Positions 1-5,979 of a DNA stretch of 6,230 nt are shown one piece after another. This DNA comes from Verrucomicrobiota bacterium (GTDB lineage Bacteria > Verrucomicrobiota > Verrucomicrobiia > Chthoniobacterales > UBA10450). Where the stretch lies: NCBI GenBank assembly GCA_003219335.1, contig QHOF01000135.1:1-6230 (forward strand), given 5' to 3'. Positions within the stretch are counted from its first letter, which is position 1. The number at the start of each line of letters is the position of its first letter. The position numbers were made by a program, and so were the translations under genes. The notes beneath the pieces were generated by a model that did no database searches, was not told the DNA's origin, and was given only the letters and a program-made list of their open reading frames with translations.

Positions 1-1
1 C

Positions 2-346
2 TGCCTGGCAGTGCTCAAGCTCCACTACCTGCGCTGGGTGCTGTTCGATGTCAAAGGGGATACATATTTCATGTATCAGGGCATCTTCGACACCGACTTC
101 GACAAATACACCGAGGATGCTGTAGCTCTCTTCTCGGCAACCGGCATCACCACGGTTTTCGTAAACCTTGAGGGCTTCCCTGAGGACTGGAAAACGAACG
201 CGCCCGCGTTCATCAAGTTCGTCCGCGAACACCAGTGCCCGAGCTTTCTCGAATACGGGGAATACCCGTATGTGAGCGCCGAGGAGATCAAGAAGGCGCT
301 CAAGCTAAAAGCGGCTTTCTCAGACATGCTCGACCAGATGCAATGA
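2..346 (+). CDS. Small conserved-looking protein upstream of DyP peroxidase (5' partial)
   Basis: The reading frame is open to the left edge, so the gene probably starts outside the window. A GTG at position 11 is in frame, but no ribosome binding site can be judged in the ten bases before it. From that GTG, 111 residues are visible. The segment around LHYLRWVLFD, then YFMYQGIFDTDFDKY, then TTVFVNLEGFP, then a helix ending in FVREHQ, alternates strand and helix. This suggests a compact alpha/beta (ferredoxin-like) domain with no signal peptide or membrane segment, so it is probably cytoplasmic. I recall similar short 'HxxRW... fDg... EGyP' proteins or domains near DyP-type peroxidases, but this is memory and not a search result. 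The stop lies 18 bases before the peroxidase ATG, so the two are very likely co-transcribed. Function unknown; a role as an accessory to the peroxidase is inference from position. Confidence 0.75.
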   Translation, partial: CLAVLKLHYLRWVLFDVKGDTYFMYQGIFDTDFDKYTEDAVALFSATGITTVFVNLEGFPEDWKTNAPAFIKFVREHQCPSFLEYGEYPYVSAEEIKKALKLKAAFSDMLDQMQ

Positions 347-351
347 CCATC

Positions 352-357
352 AGGAGG
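352..357 (+). promoter_or_regulatory. Shine-Dalgarno site for the DyP peroxidase
   Basis: A perfect AGGAGG lies 7 bases before the ATG at 365, in the short gap after the previous stop codon. It fixes the peroxidase start and suggests strong translation. Confidence 0.8.
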
Positions 358-364
358 ACGTGAC

Positions 365-1690
365 ATGCTGGAGTTTGACGACATCCAGTACATTCTCTTG
401 ACCCGCGCACCCGCGATCACCGGACGATACGAATTTCTGTCCTTTCGGAATGTTGCGGGCGGGCAGGCCTGGCTCACCGCGGTCCTTGAGACAGTGCATT
501 CAGTTGAGCAGGCCCGTGCTTCGGTCGAAAAGGACAACCGGTGGGTGTCGGTGGCTTTCACCTGGAACGGTCTGCGAGCGTTAGGCATGGACGAAGCCTC
601 GCTGGCCACGTTTCCGGAAGAGTTCAAGCAAGGTATGGTGGCCAGAGCGGAGATCTTGGGCGACACAGGGATGAATCACCCTGACAATTGGGTCGGAAAT
701 CTCGCCAGCCCGGAGCTTCACGCTCTCGTCATCCTCTTTGCGCGCGATGCGGCGGAGCAGCAGCGCTGCCAGCTTGAGCACCAAAAACTCGTCGCGCGGT
801 GCTCTGGAGTGGAAGTCCTCTCGTCCCTAGATCTAGAAGCTACGCCTCCTTTTGATTACGCGCACGACCACTTCGGTTACCGCGACCGTTTATCGCAGCC
901 GGTGATCGAAGGATCGGGTGAGGAGCCCACGCCTGGCTCCGGCGCGCCGCTGAAGGCGGGCGAGTTCATCCTCGGATATCCGGACGACGACGGTGTTGTA
1001 GCCAATCAACCACAGCCCGAGATTCTCGCACGCAACGGCAGCTTCATGGCCTATCGTCGCCTGCAGGAGCATGTTGGCGCCTTTCGCGATTTTCTGCGCG
1101 AGCACGGCAAAACGCCGGAGGAGCAGGAACTCATGGCCGCGAAGCTGATGGGCCGCTGGCGCAGCGGGGCGCCACTCGTGCTGGCGCCGAACAAGGATGA
1201 TCCCGCGCTCGGCGCGGATCCGCAGCGCAATAACGATTTTGACTACGGCAAAATGGATCCGCACGGTTACGCCGTACCGCTAGGTTCGCACATTCGCCGC
1301 ATGAATCCCCGAGACACGGCGGCCAACATGAACCGCCGGCGCATGATCCGCCGCGGCGGTACTTACGGCCCGCATCTGGCGGAAGGTGCCCCGGATGACG
1401 GCATCGAGCGCGGCATCGCTGCATTCATAATCTGCGCGAGCCTGATCCGCCAGTTCGAGTTCGCGCAGAACGTTTGGGTGAACGACCGGAACTTTCACGA
1501 ACTAGGCAACGAGCGCGACCCTGTTTGCGGTAATCAAGACGGCACACTGGAGTTCAAAATCCCGAAGCGTCCGATCCGAAAAAAAATCACCGGCCTGCCA
1601 GCATTCACCACCGTTCGGGGCGGGGCTTACTTCTTCTTGCCGGGTCTCAAAGCGCTTCGTTATCTTGCTGCGCTTGGCAACGCCGGATGA
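365..1690 (+). CDS. DyP-type heme peroxidase
   Basis: Dye-decolorizing peroxidases use H2O2 through a heme to oxidise aromatic or other substrates. The 441-residue length suits the larger DyP subgroups. Diagnostic features are visible. The distal loop is GYRDRLSQP (residues 171-179) with the expected catalytic Asp at D174. The proximal heme ligand is probably H309 in SHIRRMNPRD (308-317). The distal Arg is probably R329 (or R330) in MIRRGGTYG (327-335). The C-terminal region has the family pattern GNQDGTLEF, then FTTVRGGAYFFLPGLKALRYLA. The oddity is R175 where the family GXXDG motif has its second glycine. No Tat or Sec signal is seen, so the enzyme is predicted cytoplasmic, unlike the Tat-exported EfeB group. 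No encapsulin-targeting tail is evident. The start is set by AGGAGG at 352-357. It sits between two unrecognised proteins in a likely operon. Family assignment is firm; substrate and subclass are unknown. Confidence 0.95.
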   Translation: MLEFDDIQYILLTRAPAITGRYEFLSFRNVAGGQAWLTAVLETVHSVEQARASVEKDNRWVSVAFTWNGLRALGMDEASLATFPEEFKQGMVARAEILGDTGMNHPDNWVGNLASPELHALVILFARDAAEQQRCQLEHQKLVARCSGVEVLSSLDLEATPPFDYAHDHFGYRDRLSQPVIEGSGEEPTPGSGAPLKAGEFILGYPDDDGVVANQPQPEILARNGSFMAYRRLQEHVGAFRDFLREHGKTPEEQELMAAKLMGRWRSGAPLVLAPNKDDPALGADPQRNNDFDYGKMDPHGYAVPLGSHIRRMNPRDTAANMNRRRMIRRGGTYGPHLAEGAPDDGIERGIAAFIICASLIRQFEFAQNVWVNDRNFHELGNERDPVCGNQDGTLEFKIPKRPIRKKITGLPAFTTVRGGAYFFLPGLKALRYLAALGNAG

Positions 1691-1735
1691 ACTCTACGCG
1701 CATATGTAGCGCACCAACTGATAGGGAGTACGTTT

Positions 1736-2752
1736 ATGAACGCAATGCAGCTACCACGAACTTACAATCAGAATCATATCCCGCGAAAATACACCCCGGG
1801 CAAACGGCGGATAAGCATTTACTGGACTTGGAGCTATCCGTGGGAAGCCCAGCGCGACCCGGCGGCGATGGAGAATCGTTTCTCGACGATGACCGAAGTC
1901 CGCACTGTGCTGTGGCCGGCTTACGAGACGCCGGAGTGGAGTGCGGCGCAATTTCTCCAGGGGATTGCCGGCACCTTAGAGTTGTTTCACCGCTCCACGC
2001 TCAGCTTCCAGCAAATTGCCGGCGAAGCCACCGGCCACCCGGTCGCTGTGTTCCAGCGCGTTGACCAGGCTGGATACAAGCTTCCGATCGACGAACGCAT
2101 TCTGGCCGATACCGACACGCTCATGGTGTTCGGACTTGACCATCTCCCTTCCGAGCAAGAAGCCACACGCGACGAAGTCGCGTCCATCCGCGAGTGGCTC
2201 AAACGCGAAGGCACTTGTCTTTTGCTCGCCCCGCATCACGACGTTGGCTTTACCAGCGATATGAAGCAGCGTCAGATGGAATATCTCCATCACGGCGACC
2301 CCCTCGTTCCGCGGCAGCAGCGCTTTGCCCAGTACTGCCGATCGCTGATGGCGGCGCTCGGCGTTCCGGTGATCAATCAGTACGGACTCCGGCCGGCGGT
2401 TGTCAAAGGCACAAAGGAGATAGCCCCGCTCACAGCGTTCCGTGATATCGACAAACTCGGCCTGCTCAACAACGTTCCTACGTTCAATTTTCATCCGCAT
2501 CTGCCGCACTACGAGATCACCGAAAAGAACAGCAAGGCGATTCATCTGCTGGCGCGCCAGCCGATCGACCTAGACCGACCGCACCCGTTCACTGCAACCG
2601 GCAACACGGAGTTTAACTGTCTGCTCTGGATGCCGCCAACCCAGGAGCGGGCCGGCGACATCGTGCTTGTGGACTCAACGAACTTCACCACACTCTTCGG
2701 AGGTGACGAGAGCCTGCGGCATTTCTGGAAAAACCTTGCGACAGTCAAGTGA
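1736..2752 (+). CDS. Conserved-type protein of unknown function with a GATase/ThuA-like segment
   Basis: I do not recognise this 338-residue protein. The ATG at 1736 has AGGGAG (1723-1728) upstream. No signal peptide or membrane helix is visible. Residues 125-171 (DTDTLMVFGLDHLP, then a helix with REWLKREG, then CLLLAPHHDVG) look like the strand, loop, helix, glycine, strand pattern of class I glutamine amidotransferase-like or ThuA-like folds. The C-terminal part (GDIVLVDSTNF, then an FWKNL near the end) also resembles the closing strands of such proteins. No catalytic Cys nucleophile elbow is evident: C161 lies in the hydrophobic strand. Histidine-rich spots occur at HHD (167-169), HHGD (185-188) and HPHLPHYE (253-260), which could bind a metal or cofactor (inference). 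The gaps of 45 bases to the peroxidase and 63 to the porin suggest one operon. A role with the peroxidase is inferred from position alone. Confidence 0.85.
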   Translation: MNAMQLPRTYNQNHIPRKYTPGKRRISIYWTWSYPWEAQRDPAAMENRFSTMTEVRTVLWPAYETPEWSAAQFLQGIAGTLELFHRSTLSFQQIAGEATGHPVAVFQRVDQAGYKLPIDERILADTDTLMVFGLDHLPSEQEATRDEVASIREWLKREGTCLLLAPHHDVGFTSDMKQRQMEYLHHGDPLVPRQQRFAQYCRSLMAALGVPVINQYGLRPAVVKGTKEIAPLTAFRDIDKLGLLNNVPTFNFHPHLPHYEITEKNSKAIHLLARQPIDLDRPHPFTATGNTEFNCLLWMPPTQERAGDIVLVDSTNFTTLFGGDESLRHFWKNLATVK

Positions 2753-2803
2753 GGGCACTGAGCGAGCTCCTGCGCTGCCTAGCTGATCTGCCTGTGTGAG
2801 AGT

Positions 2804-2808
2804 AAGGA
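2804..2808 (+). promoter_or_regulatory. Shine-Dalgarno site supporting the porin GTG start
   Basis: AAGGA lies 7 bases before the GTG at 2816, followed by an A-rich run. The start it selects puts a clean signal peptide at the N terminus, which supports GTG as the true initiator. Confidence 0.6.
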
Positions 2809-2815
2809 AAAAAAC

Positions 2816-4222
2816 GTGCCGGCTATACTGCCTCTTACGCGCGCCGTGCCACTGCTCGCTTGTGCCCTGACCTTCAGTCTTGGCACCACGTTCCTTCAGG
2901 CTGAACCGCCAGCTTCCTTAGCGCCGGTCTCGCTCCTCGTGGAGGAAAAGTCTGCCACGTCCGACAGTGGCGCAGCTGCGGTCCCCAGTCCGACCGAGTC
3001 TGCTGTGCCGCTGCCATCCAGCTTTGGCGGTCCGTTTGGCGAACGGCTGAAGCTCACCGGCGACTGGTTTGGCGTCCGGGATACGTTGGCCGGCTCTGGC
3101 ATCACCCTTGACGTAAATCTCACCCAGTTCTTCCAGGGCGTAGCCAGTGGCGGCAATGATCAAGCCTTTAAGTACGGCGGAAAGATCGATTACTTCCTGA
3201 ACATCGATGGTAAAAAGGCTGGTCTGTGGAAAGGCTTCTTTGTCACAATGCATGCCGAGACACGGTATGGCGAGGACGTCAATGGCATCGACGGCATGTT
3301 CTCGTTTGGCAATTTCAACATGGCGTTTCCAAAGGCGGGAAGAAACGTTACGAGTATCACCAGGCTGATACTGTCGCAATCGGTGTCGGAAAACTTCATG
3401 GTCTTCCTCGGAAAAATCAACTCCTTGGACGATTTCACACTAAACTTTACCAGTCGCAACGGCATCGAGAGGTTCATGAACAGCGCGGTGGTTGCCAACA
3501 TCATCAACGCCCGGGCAGTTCCCTATTCAACCTATGGCGTGGGCTTCTCGGTGCTTCAAGACAAGGCGCCGGTATTCACATTCTTAGTCCGCGATCCTGA
3601 TGATCATCCAACGACGAGCGATTTGAACAAGCTTTTCGCGCACGGAGCGCTCCTGTCCGGTACGGTCAAGATAACAATCGCGCCGCTGGGTTTGCCGGGA
3701 CATCAAAACGCCGGCGTCAATTGGAGTAGCCGGAAGTTCACTTCTGTCGACCCCACGTCTTTTGCAAACATTCCCGGTCAAGGCATCGTCACAGGACAAG
3801 AATCCGGCTCCTGGGCACTCTGGTACACCTTTGACCAATACCTTTGGATCAGCCAATCCGCCGCGAACGTTGGCTGGGGAGTTTTCGGAATCGCAGGCAT
3901 TTCGGACGGCAACCCCAATCCAGTTCGTTGGAACATGACTCTCGGGGTCGGCGGTACTAGCTTCATTCCCGGGCGCGAACGCGACATCTTCGGCATAGGT
4001 TATTTTCGCATTGGTCTGTCAAGCGACTTCAAGGATCTGCTGGGTGGATCGCTTGCACCACCGGGGCTCGCGCAGCGCGACGAACAAGGCGTTGAGGTGT
4101 TCTACAACGCTGCTCTGACTCGCTGGTGTCAGCTGACGGCTGACCTGCAAATTGTGAAGCCAAGCACCAAGAATCTGCATACCACGGTCCTGCCCGGGAT
4201 GCGGCTGAAGATCGACTTTTGA
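2816..4222 (+). CDS. OprB-family outer-membrane porin
   Basis: OprB-type porins are outer-membrane beta-barrels, classically described as carbohydrate-selective channels. The GTG start gives a short n-region with R9, a hydrophobic core at about residues 10-27 and a likely signal peptidase I site after LQA (27-29). Residues 30-78 form a low-complexity Ala/Pro/Ser-rich linker. The barrel begins at LTGDWFGVR (80-88), followed by GITLDVNLTQFFQGV, GGKIDYFLN, FFVTMHAETRYGE and VFLGKINSLDDF. These match the order of conserved segments I know from OprB proteins. The protein ends in KIDF; a terminal Phe is typical of proteins inserted by the BAM complex. The 468-residue length is normal. It follows the 338-residue protein after 63 bases with no visible terminator, so it may share its transcript. 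No sugar transporter or glycosidase is nearby, so the name should not be read as proof of a sugar substrate. Confidence 0.93.
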   Translation: MPAILPLTRAVPLLACALTFSLGTTFLQAEPPASLAPVSLLVEEKSATSDSGAAAVPSPTESAVPLPSSFGGPFGERLKLTGDWFGVRDTLAGSGITLDVNLTQFFQGVASGGNDQAFKYGGKIDYFLNIDGKKAGLWKGFFVTMHAETRYGEDVNGIDGMFSFGNFNMAFPKAGRNVTSITRLILSQSVSENFMVFLGKINSLDDFTLNFTSRNGIERFMNSAVVANIINARAVPYSTYGVGFSVLQDKAPVFTFLVRDPDDHPTTSDLNKLFAHGALLSGTVKITIAPLGLPGHQNAGVNWSSRKFTSVDPTSFANIPGQGIVTGQESGSWALWYTFDQYLWISQSAANVGWGVFGIAGISDGNPNPVRWNMTLGVGGTSFIPGRERDIFGIGYFRIGLSSDFKDLLGGSLAPPGLAQRDEQGVEVFYNAALTRWCQLTADLQIVKPSTKNLHTTVLPGMRLKIDF

Positions 4223-4272
4223 TACACGGATGGCACGCTGATGCGAATCACTTCAAATACATCCCTCACGAT

Positions 4273-4278
4273 GATAAT
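4273..4278 (+). promoter_or_regulatory. Possible -10 promoter element
   Basis: GATAAT differs by one base from the sigma-70 TATAAT consensus and sits in the A+T-rich gap. No good -35 box is found 16-18 bases upstream, so this is a weak candidate. If real, transcription would start near 4285, placing the palindrome just downstream of the start. Confidence 0.2.
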
Positions 4279-4303
4279 ACGCGTGTGACGTGGCTCTAGG
4301 ATT

Positions 4304-4316
4304 GAACATTATGTTC
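4304..4316. promoter_or_regulatory. Perfect 13-base palindrome, candidate operator
   Basis: GAACAT and ATGTTC form perfect 6-base arms around a single central T, ending 35 bases before the ATG at 4352. The size and symmetry fit a binding site for a dimeric repressor or activator. It has no T-run after it, so it is not a typical terminator. No regulator gene is in the window to pair with it. Confidence 0.4.
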
Positions 4317-4351
4317 TGCATCTGGGCACATTCAGAGTTAGAAGGTTAAAG

Positions 4352-5773
4352 ATGTTAGACGTGATCGTCATTGGCGCCGGACCGGCGGGTGTGCTCGCTG
4401 CACTGCGCGCCGCAGACCTGGGCGCCAAGACAGCTTTAGTATCCCGTGACGAGTTCGGCGGCATGGCCGCCAACGACGGACCAGTCCCGGTACGGACATT
4501 GGCCCATGCTGCACGACTGATCCGAGACGCTCGCCAACTCGGTCAATACGGCATCACTGTCAGTGAGCCAGTGTTAGACTACCCCCGTCTGCTCGCTCGC
4601 GTGCGCGAGGTCGTCAACGATGTGCGGGCGCATTCAGCTCTGCGCGGGCAGATCGATTCTGTGGGAGTGAACGTCTGCGAACACGCCGGTTATGCGCGTT
4701 TCGCCGACCCGCACACCATTGAAACCGAGAGTGGGCTGCGGCTCCAAGGTGAAAAGATCATCCTTTGCACAGGCGGCGCGAGTCGGCGACTCTCAGTCCC
4801 AGGTTTCGAGCTGACCGCCACGCATAGCGATGCCTGGAGTTTGTCGTCTGTCCCTCCATCAATGCTCGTCATCGGTGCAGGAGCAACCGGCGTGCAGGTC
4901 GCCTCGATCTTCAACGCCTTTGGCTCACGAGTCGAACTCTTCCAGGCAGGCTCACGCATCCTGTCGAGCGAGGATGAAGACGTATCCGCGGCAGTCACGG
5001 TCGCTCTCCGCCAGTCGGGCATCATGGTGCGCGAGAACTTCGGCACCATCGAGTCTTTCGAGGAGACGTCGAGTGACGTACGGATGGTCTTTTCGAAGGG
5101 CGGCGCGCGACACAGCTCAGAAGCTACGCTTGCGGTAGTGGCGGTCGGTTGGGTGGCAAACACCGCTGAGTTGAACCTTACTGTCTCGGGCGTCGAAATC
5201 GATCCTCGTGGCTTCGTACGGGTGGACGATTTCCTCCGAACGTCTGCGCCTCACATTTTCGCCGCTGGAGATATAACTGGTCGCCTGATGCTGGTCCCGC
5301 AGGCGTTACAGGCTGGTTTCGTAGCGGCGACCAATGCCGTGCAAGGCGCGACGACAACGCTTGGCGACCAAGTGAATCCGATCGGTAGCTTTACCGACCC
5401 GGAGTATGCCCAGGTGGGCTTGACAGAAAAGAAGGCGCGCGAAACACACGAAGTGGTGATCGCGAACGTGCGCTTCGACTCGACCACGCGGACAATTATC
5501 GACGGCCGGAACGTCGGTTTCTGCAAGCTGATCGTCGACCGCGCGACTCACACAATCCTGGGCTGCCACGTTGTTGGTGAACGGGCCGTCGAGATCACCC
5601 AGGTGGCGGCGATAGCCATCGCTGCTGATATGCCGGTGGATGACCTGGCGAGGGTTCCGCTTTCGTTCCCCACCTACGCGGGGATCCTCGGTCGTGTGGC
5701 GGCAAGTGCGGCCCGCCAACTCAATCTGAAAGGCAGGTGGCAAGCGCAGGAGCCGGAGGAGTTGACACCGTGA
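4352..5773 (+). CDS. FAD/NAD(P)-dependent oxidoreductase, lipoamide dehydrogenase/mercuric reductase fold, lacking the redox cysteines
   Basis: The 473-residue protein has the full architecture of the pyridine nucleotide-disulfide oxidoreductase family. The N-terminal FAD Rossmann motif is GAGPAG (8-13). The second, NAD(P)-binding motif is GAGATG (175-180). The FAD ribityl-contacting segment is FAAGDI with D307. A dimerisation domain runs from about 350 to 460. The active-site segment that is normally GGTCLNVGCIPSK reads GGMAANDGPVPVR (36-48), so both cysteines are gone (A39 and P44). The C-terminal HPTxxE that serves the disulfide reads FPTYAG (439-444), so the catalytic His and Glu are also replaced. 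It cannot run dithiol-disulfide chemistry. NAD(P)H oxidation to a quinone or other acceptor is a reasonable inference. The strand after the second Rossmann motif ends in Q198 rather than Glu, so NADH versus NADPH preference is unclear. The ATG at 4352 is supported by GAAGG at 4341-4345. Its stop overlaps the next small ORF. Confidence 0.93.
   Translation: MLDVIVIGAGPAGVLAALRAADLGAKTALVSRDEFGGMAANDGPVPVRTLAHAARLIRDARQLGQYGITVSEPVLDYPRLLARVREVVNDVRAHSALRGQIDSVGVNVCEHAGYARFADPHTIETESGLRLQGEKIILCTGGASRRLSVPGFELTATHSDAWSLSSVPPSMLVIGAGATGVQVASIFNAFGSRVELFQAGSRILSSEDEDVSAAVTVALRQSGIMVRENFGTIESFEETSSDVRMVFSKGGARHSSEATLAVVAVGWVANTAELNLTVSGVEIDPRGFVRVDDFLRTSAPHIFAAGDITGRLMLVPQALQAGFVAATNAVQGATTTLGDQVNPIGSFTDPEYAQVGLTEKKARETHEVVIANVRFDSTTRTIIDGRNVGFCKLIVDRATHTILGCHVVGERAVEITQVAAIAIAADMPVDDLARVPLSFPTYAGILGRVAASAARQLNLKGRWQAQEPEELTP
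5755..5761 (+). promoter_or_regulatory. Shine-Dalgarno site inside the oxidoreductase end, for the small ORF
   Basis: GGAGGAG lies within the last codons of the oxidoreductase and 8 bases before the GTG at 5770. A strong site here is the main sign that translation restarts at the overlap. Confidence 0.5.
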
Positions 5774-5979
5774 TTCTCCATCACTATGGCCGCTCGGGAC
5801 CCTGGCTCGACCAGCCCTGGCTCCCGGGAAAGATAAAGTTGATGAAGGTCGAGGTGACGAGTGGAAAACAAACAACGGGAAAACAGAAAAGCGGATCTCT
5901 TATTCCCTTTGACACTGCAACCCTGACGCTCTTTTCACCCGACACCCCAAGATTCGGTATCTCTGCAAACCTGACATGA
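5770..5979 (+). CDS. Small hypothetical protein, 69 residues, with overlaps at both ends
   Basis: I do not recognise this protein. Its GTG overlaps the oxidoreductase stop (GTGA, 5770-5773), and its own stop overlaps the next ATG (ATGA, 5976-5979). It has a strong upstream Shine-Dalgarno sequence. These two overlaps and the ribosome site are the case for a real gene, because chance ORFs seldom fit both ends. The product begins VILHHYGRSGPWLDQPW, has a Lys/Thr/Gly-rich middle and ends DTPRFGISANLT. No signal peptide, membrane helix or known motif is seen. Against it, the second half is more A+T-rich than the neighbours and reads like intergenic DNA. The same frame is open upstream to a possible start at 5737, which has less support. 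An internal ATG at 5842 is another possible start. Confidence 0.45.
   Translation: MILHHYGRSGPWLDQPWLPGKIKLMKVEVTSGKQTTGKQKSGSLIPFDTATLTLFSPDTPRFGISANLT

Larger units (their letters stand above)
4223..4351 (+). other. Intergenic region between porin and flavoprotein
   Basis: This 129-base gap is the longest between genes here and is more A+T-rich than its flanks. It contains no convincing terminator hairpin with a T-run. It holds the palindrome at 4304-4316, a possible -10 box at 4273-4278, and the ribosome binding sequence GAAGG at 4341-4345 for the gene at 4352. It is the most likely place for a new promoter in the window. Confidence 0.6.

Noticed and set aside
76..666. 196-residue minus-strand ORF
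   Set aside because: It lies antisense to the end of the small gene and the start of the DyP gene, both well supported. Its translation shows no recognisable motif and is rich in Ser/Arg/Ala, as expected for a shadow in G+C-rich DNA.
1660..1690. Encapsulin cargo-loading tail on the DyP peroxidase
   Set aside because: The protein ends directly after the conserved LRYLA segment with LGNAG. There is no extended linker with a hydrophobic targeting peptide, and no encapsulin gene is in the window.
1694..1709. Small hairpin CTAC...GTAG between the peroxidase and the next gene
   Set aside because: Arms of only four bases with an eight-base loop; too weak to call a regulatory structure.
1687..2064. 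125-residue + strand ORF starting in the peroxidase stop (ATGA overlap)
   Set aside because: It overlaps the 338-residue gene in another frame for most of its length, has no ribosome site of its own, and reads as Arg/Pro/His-rich shadow sequence. The ATG at 1736 has a clear Shine-Dalgarno sequence.
1976..2545. 189-residue minus-strand ORF
   Set aside because: Antisense to the 338-residue protein, with no motif, no ribosome site noted and no neighbour on that strand.
2753..2815. Terminator between the 338-residue gene and the porin
   Set aside because: Only a short GAGC/GCTC repeat (2760-2769) with a two-base loop is present and no T-run follows, so there is no rho-independent terminator.
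4304..4316. LexA/SOS box reading of the palindrome
   Set aside because: The half-sites are separated by five bases in GAAC-N5-GTTC form. The Gram-positive-type box needs four, and TGTTC-N4-GAACA has the opposite order.
5762..5790. TTGACA followed 17 bases later by TATGGC, as a promoter for the membrane protein
   Set aside because: The -35 match is perfect but the -10 matches only three of six bases, and the site overlaps a coding end and a Shine-Dalgarno region. A chance match is as likely.
5306..5875. 189-residue minus-strand ORF
   Set aside because: Antisense to the conserved dimerisation domain of the flavoprotein; composition typical of a reverse-frame artefact.
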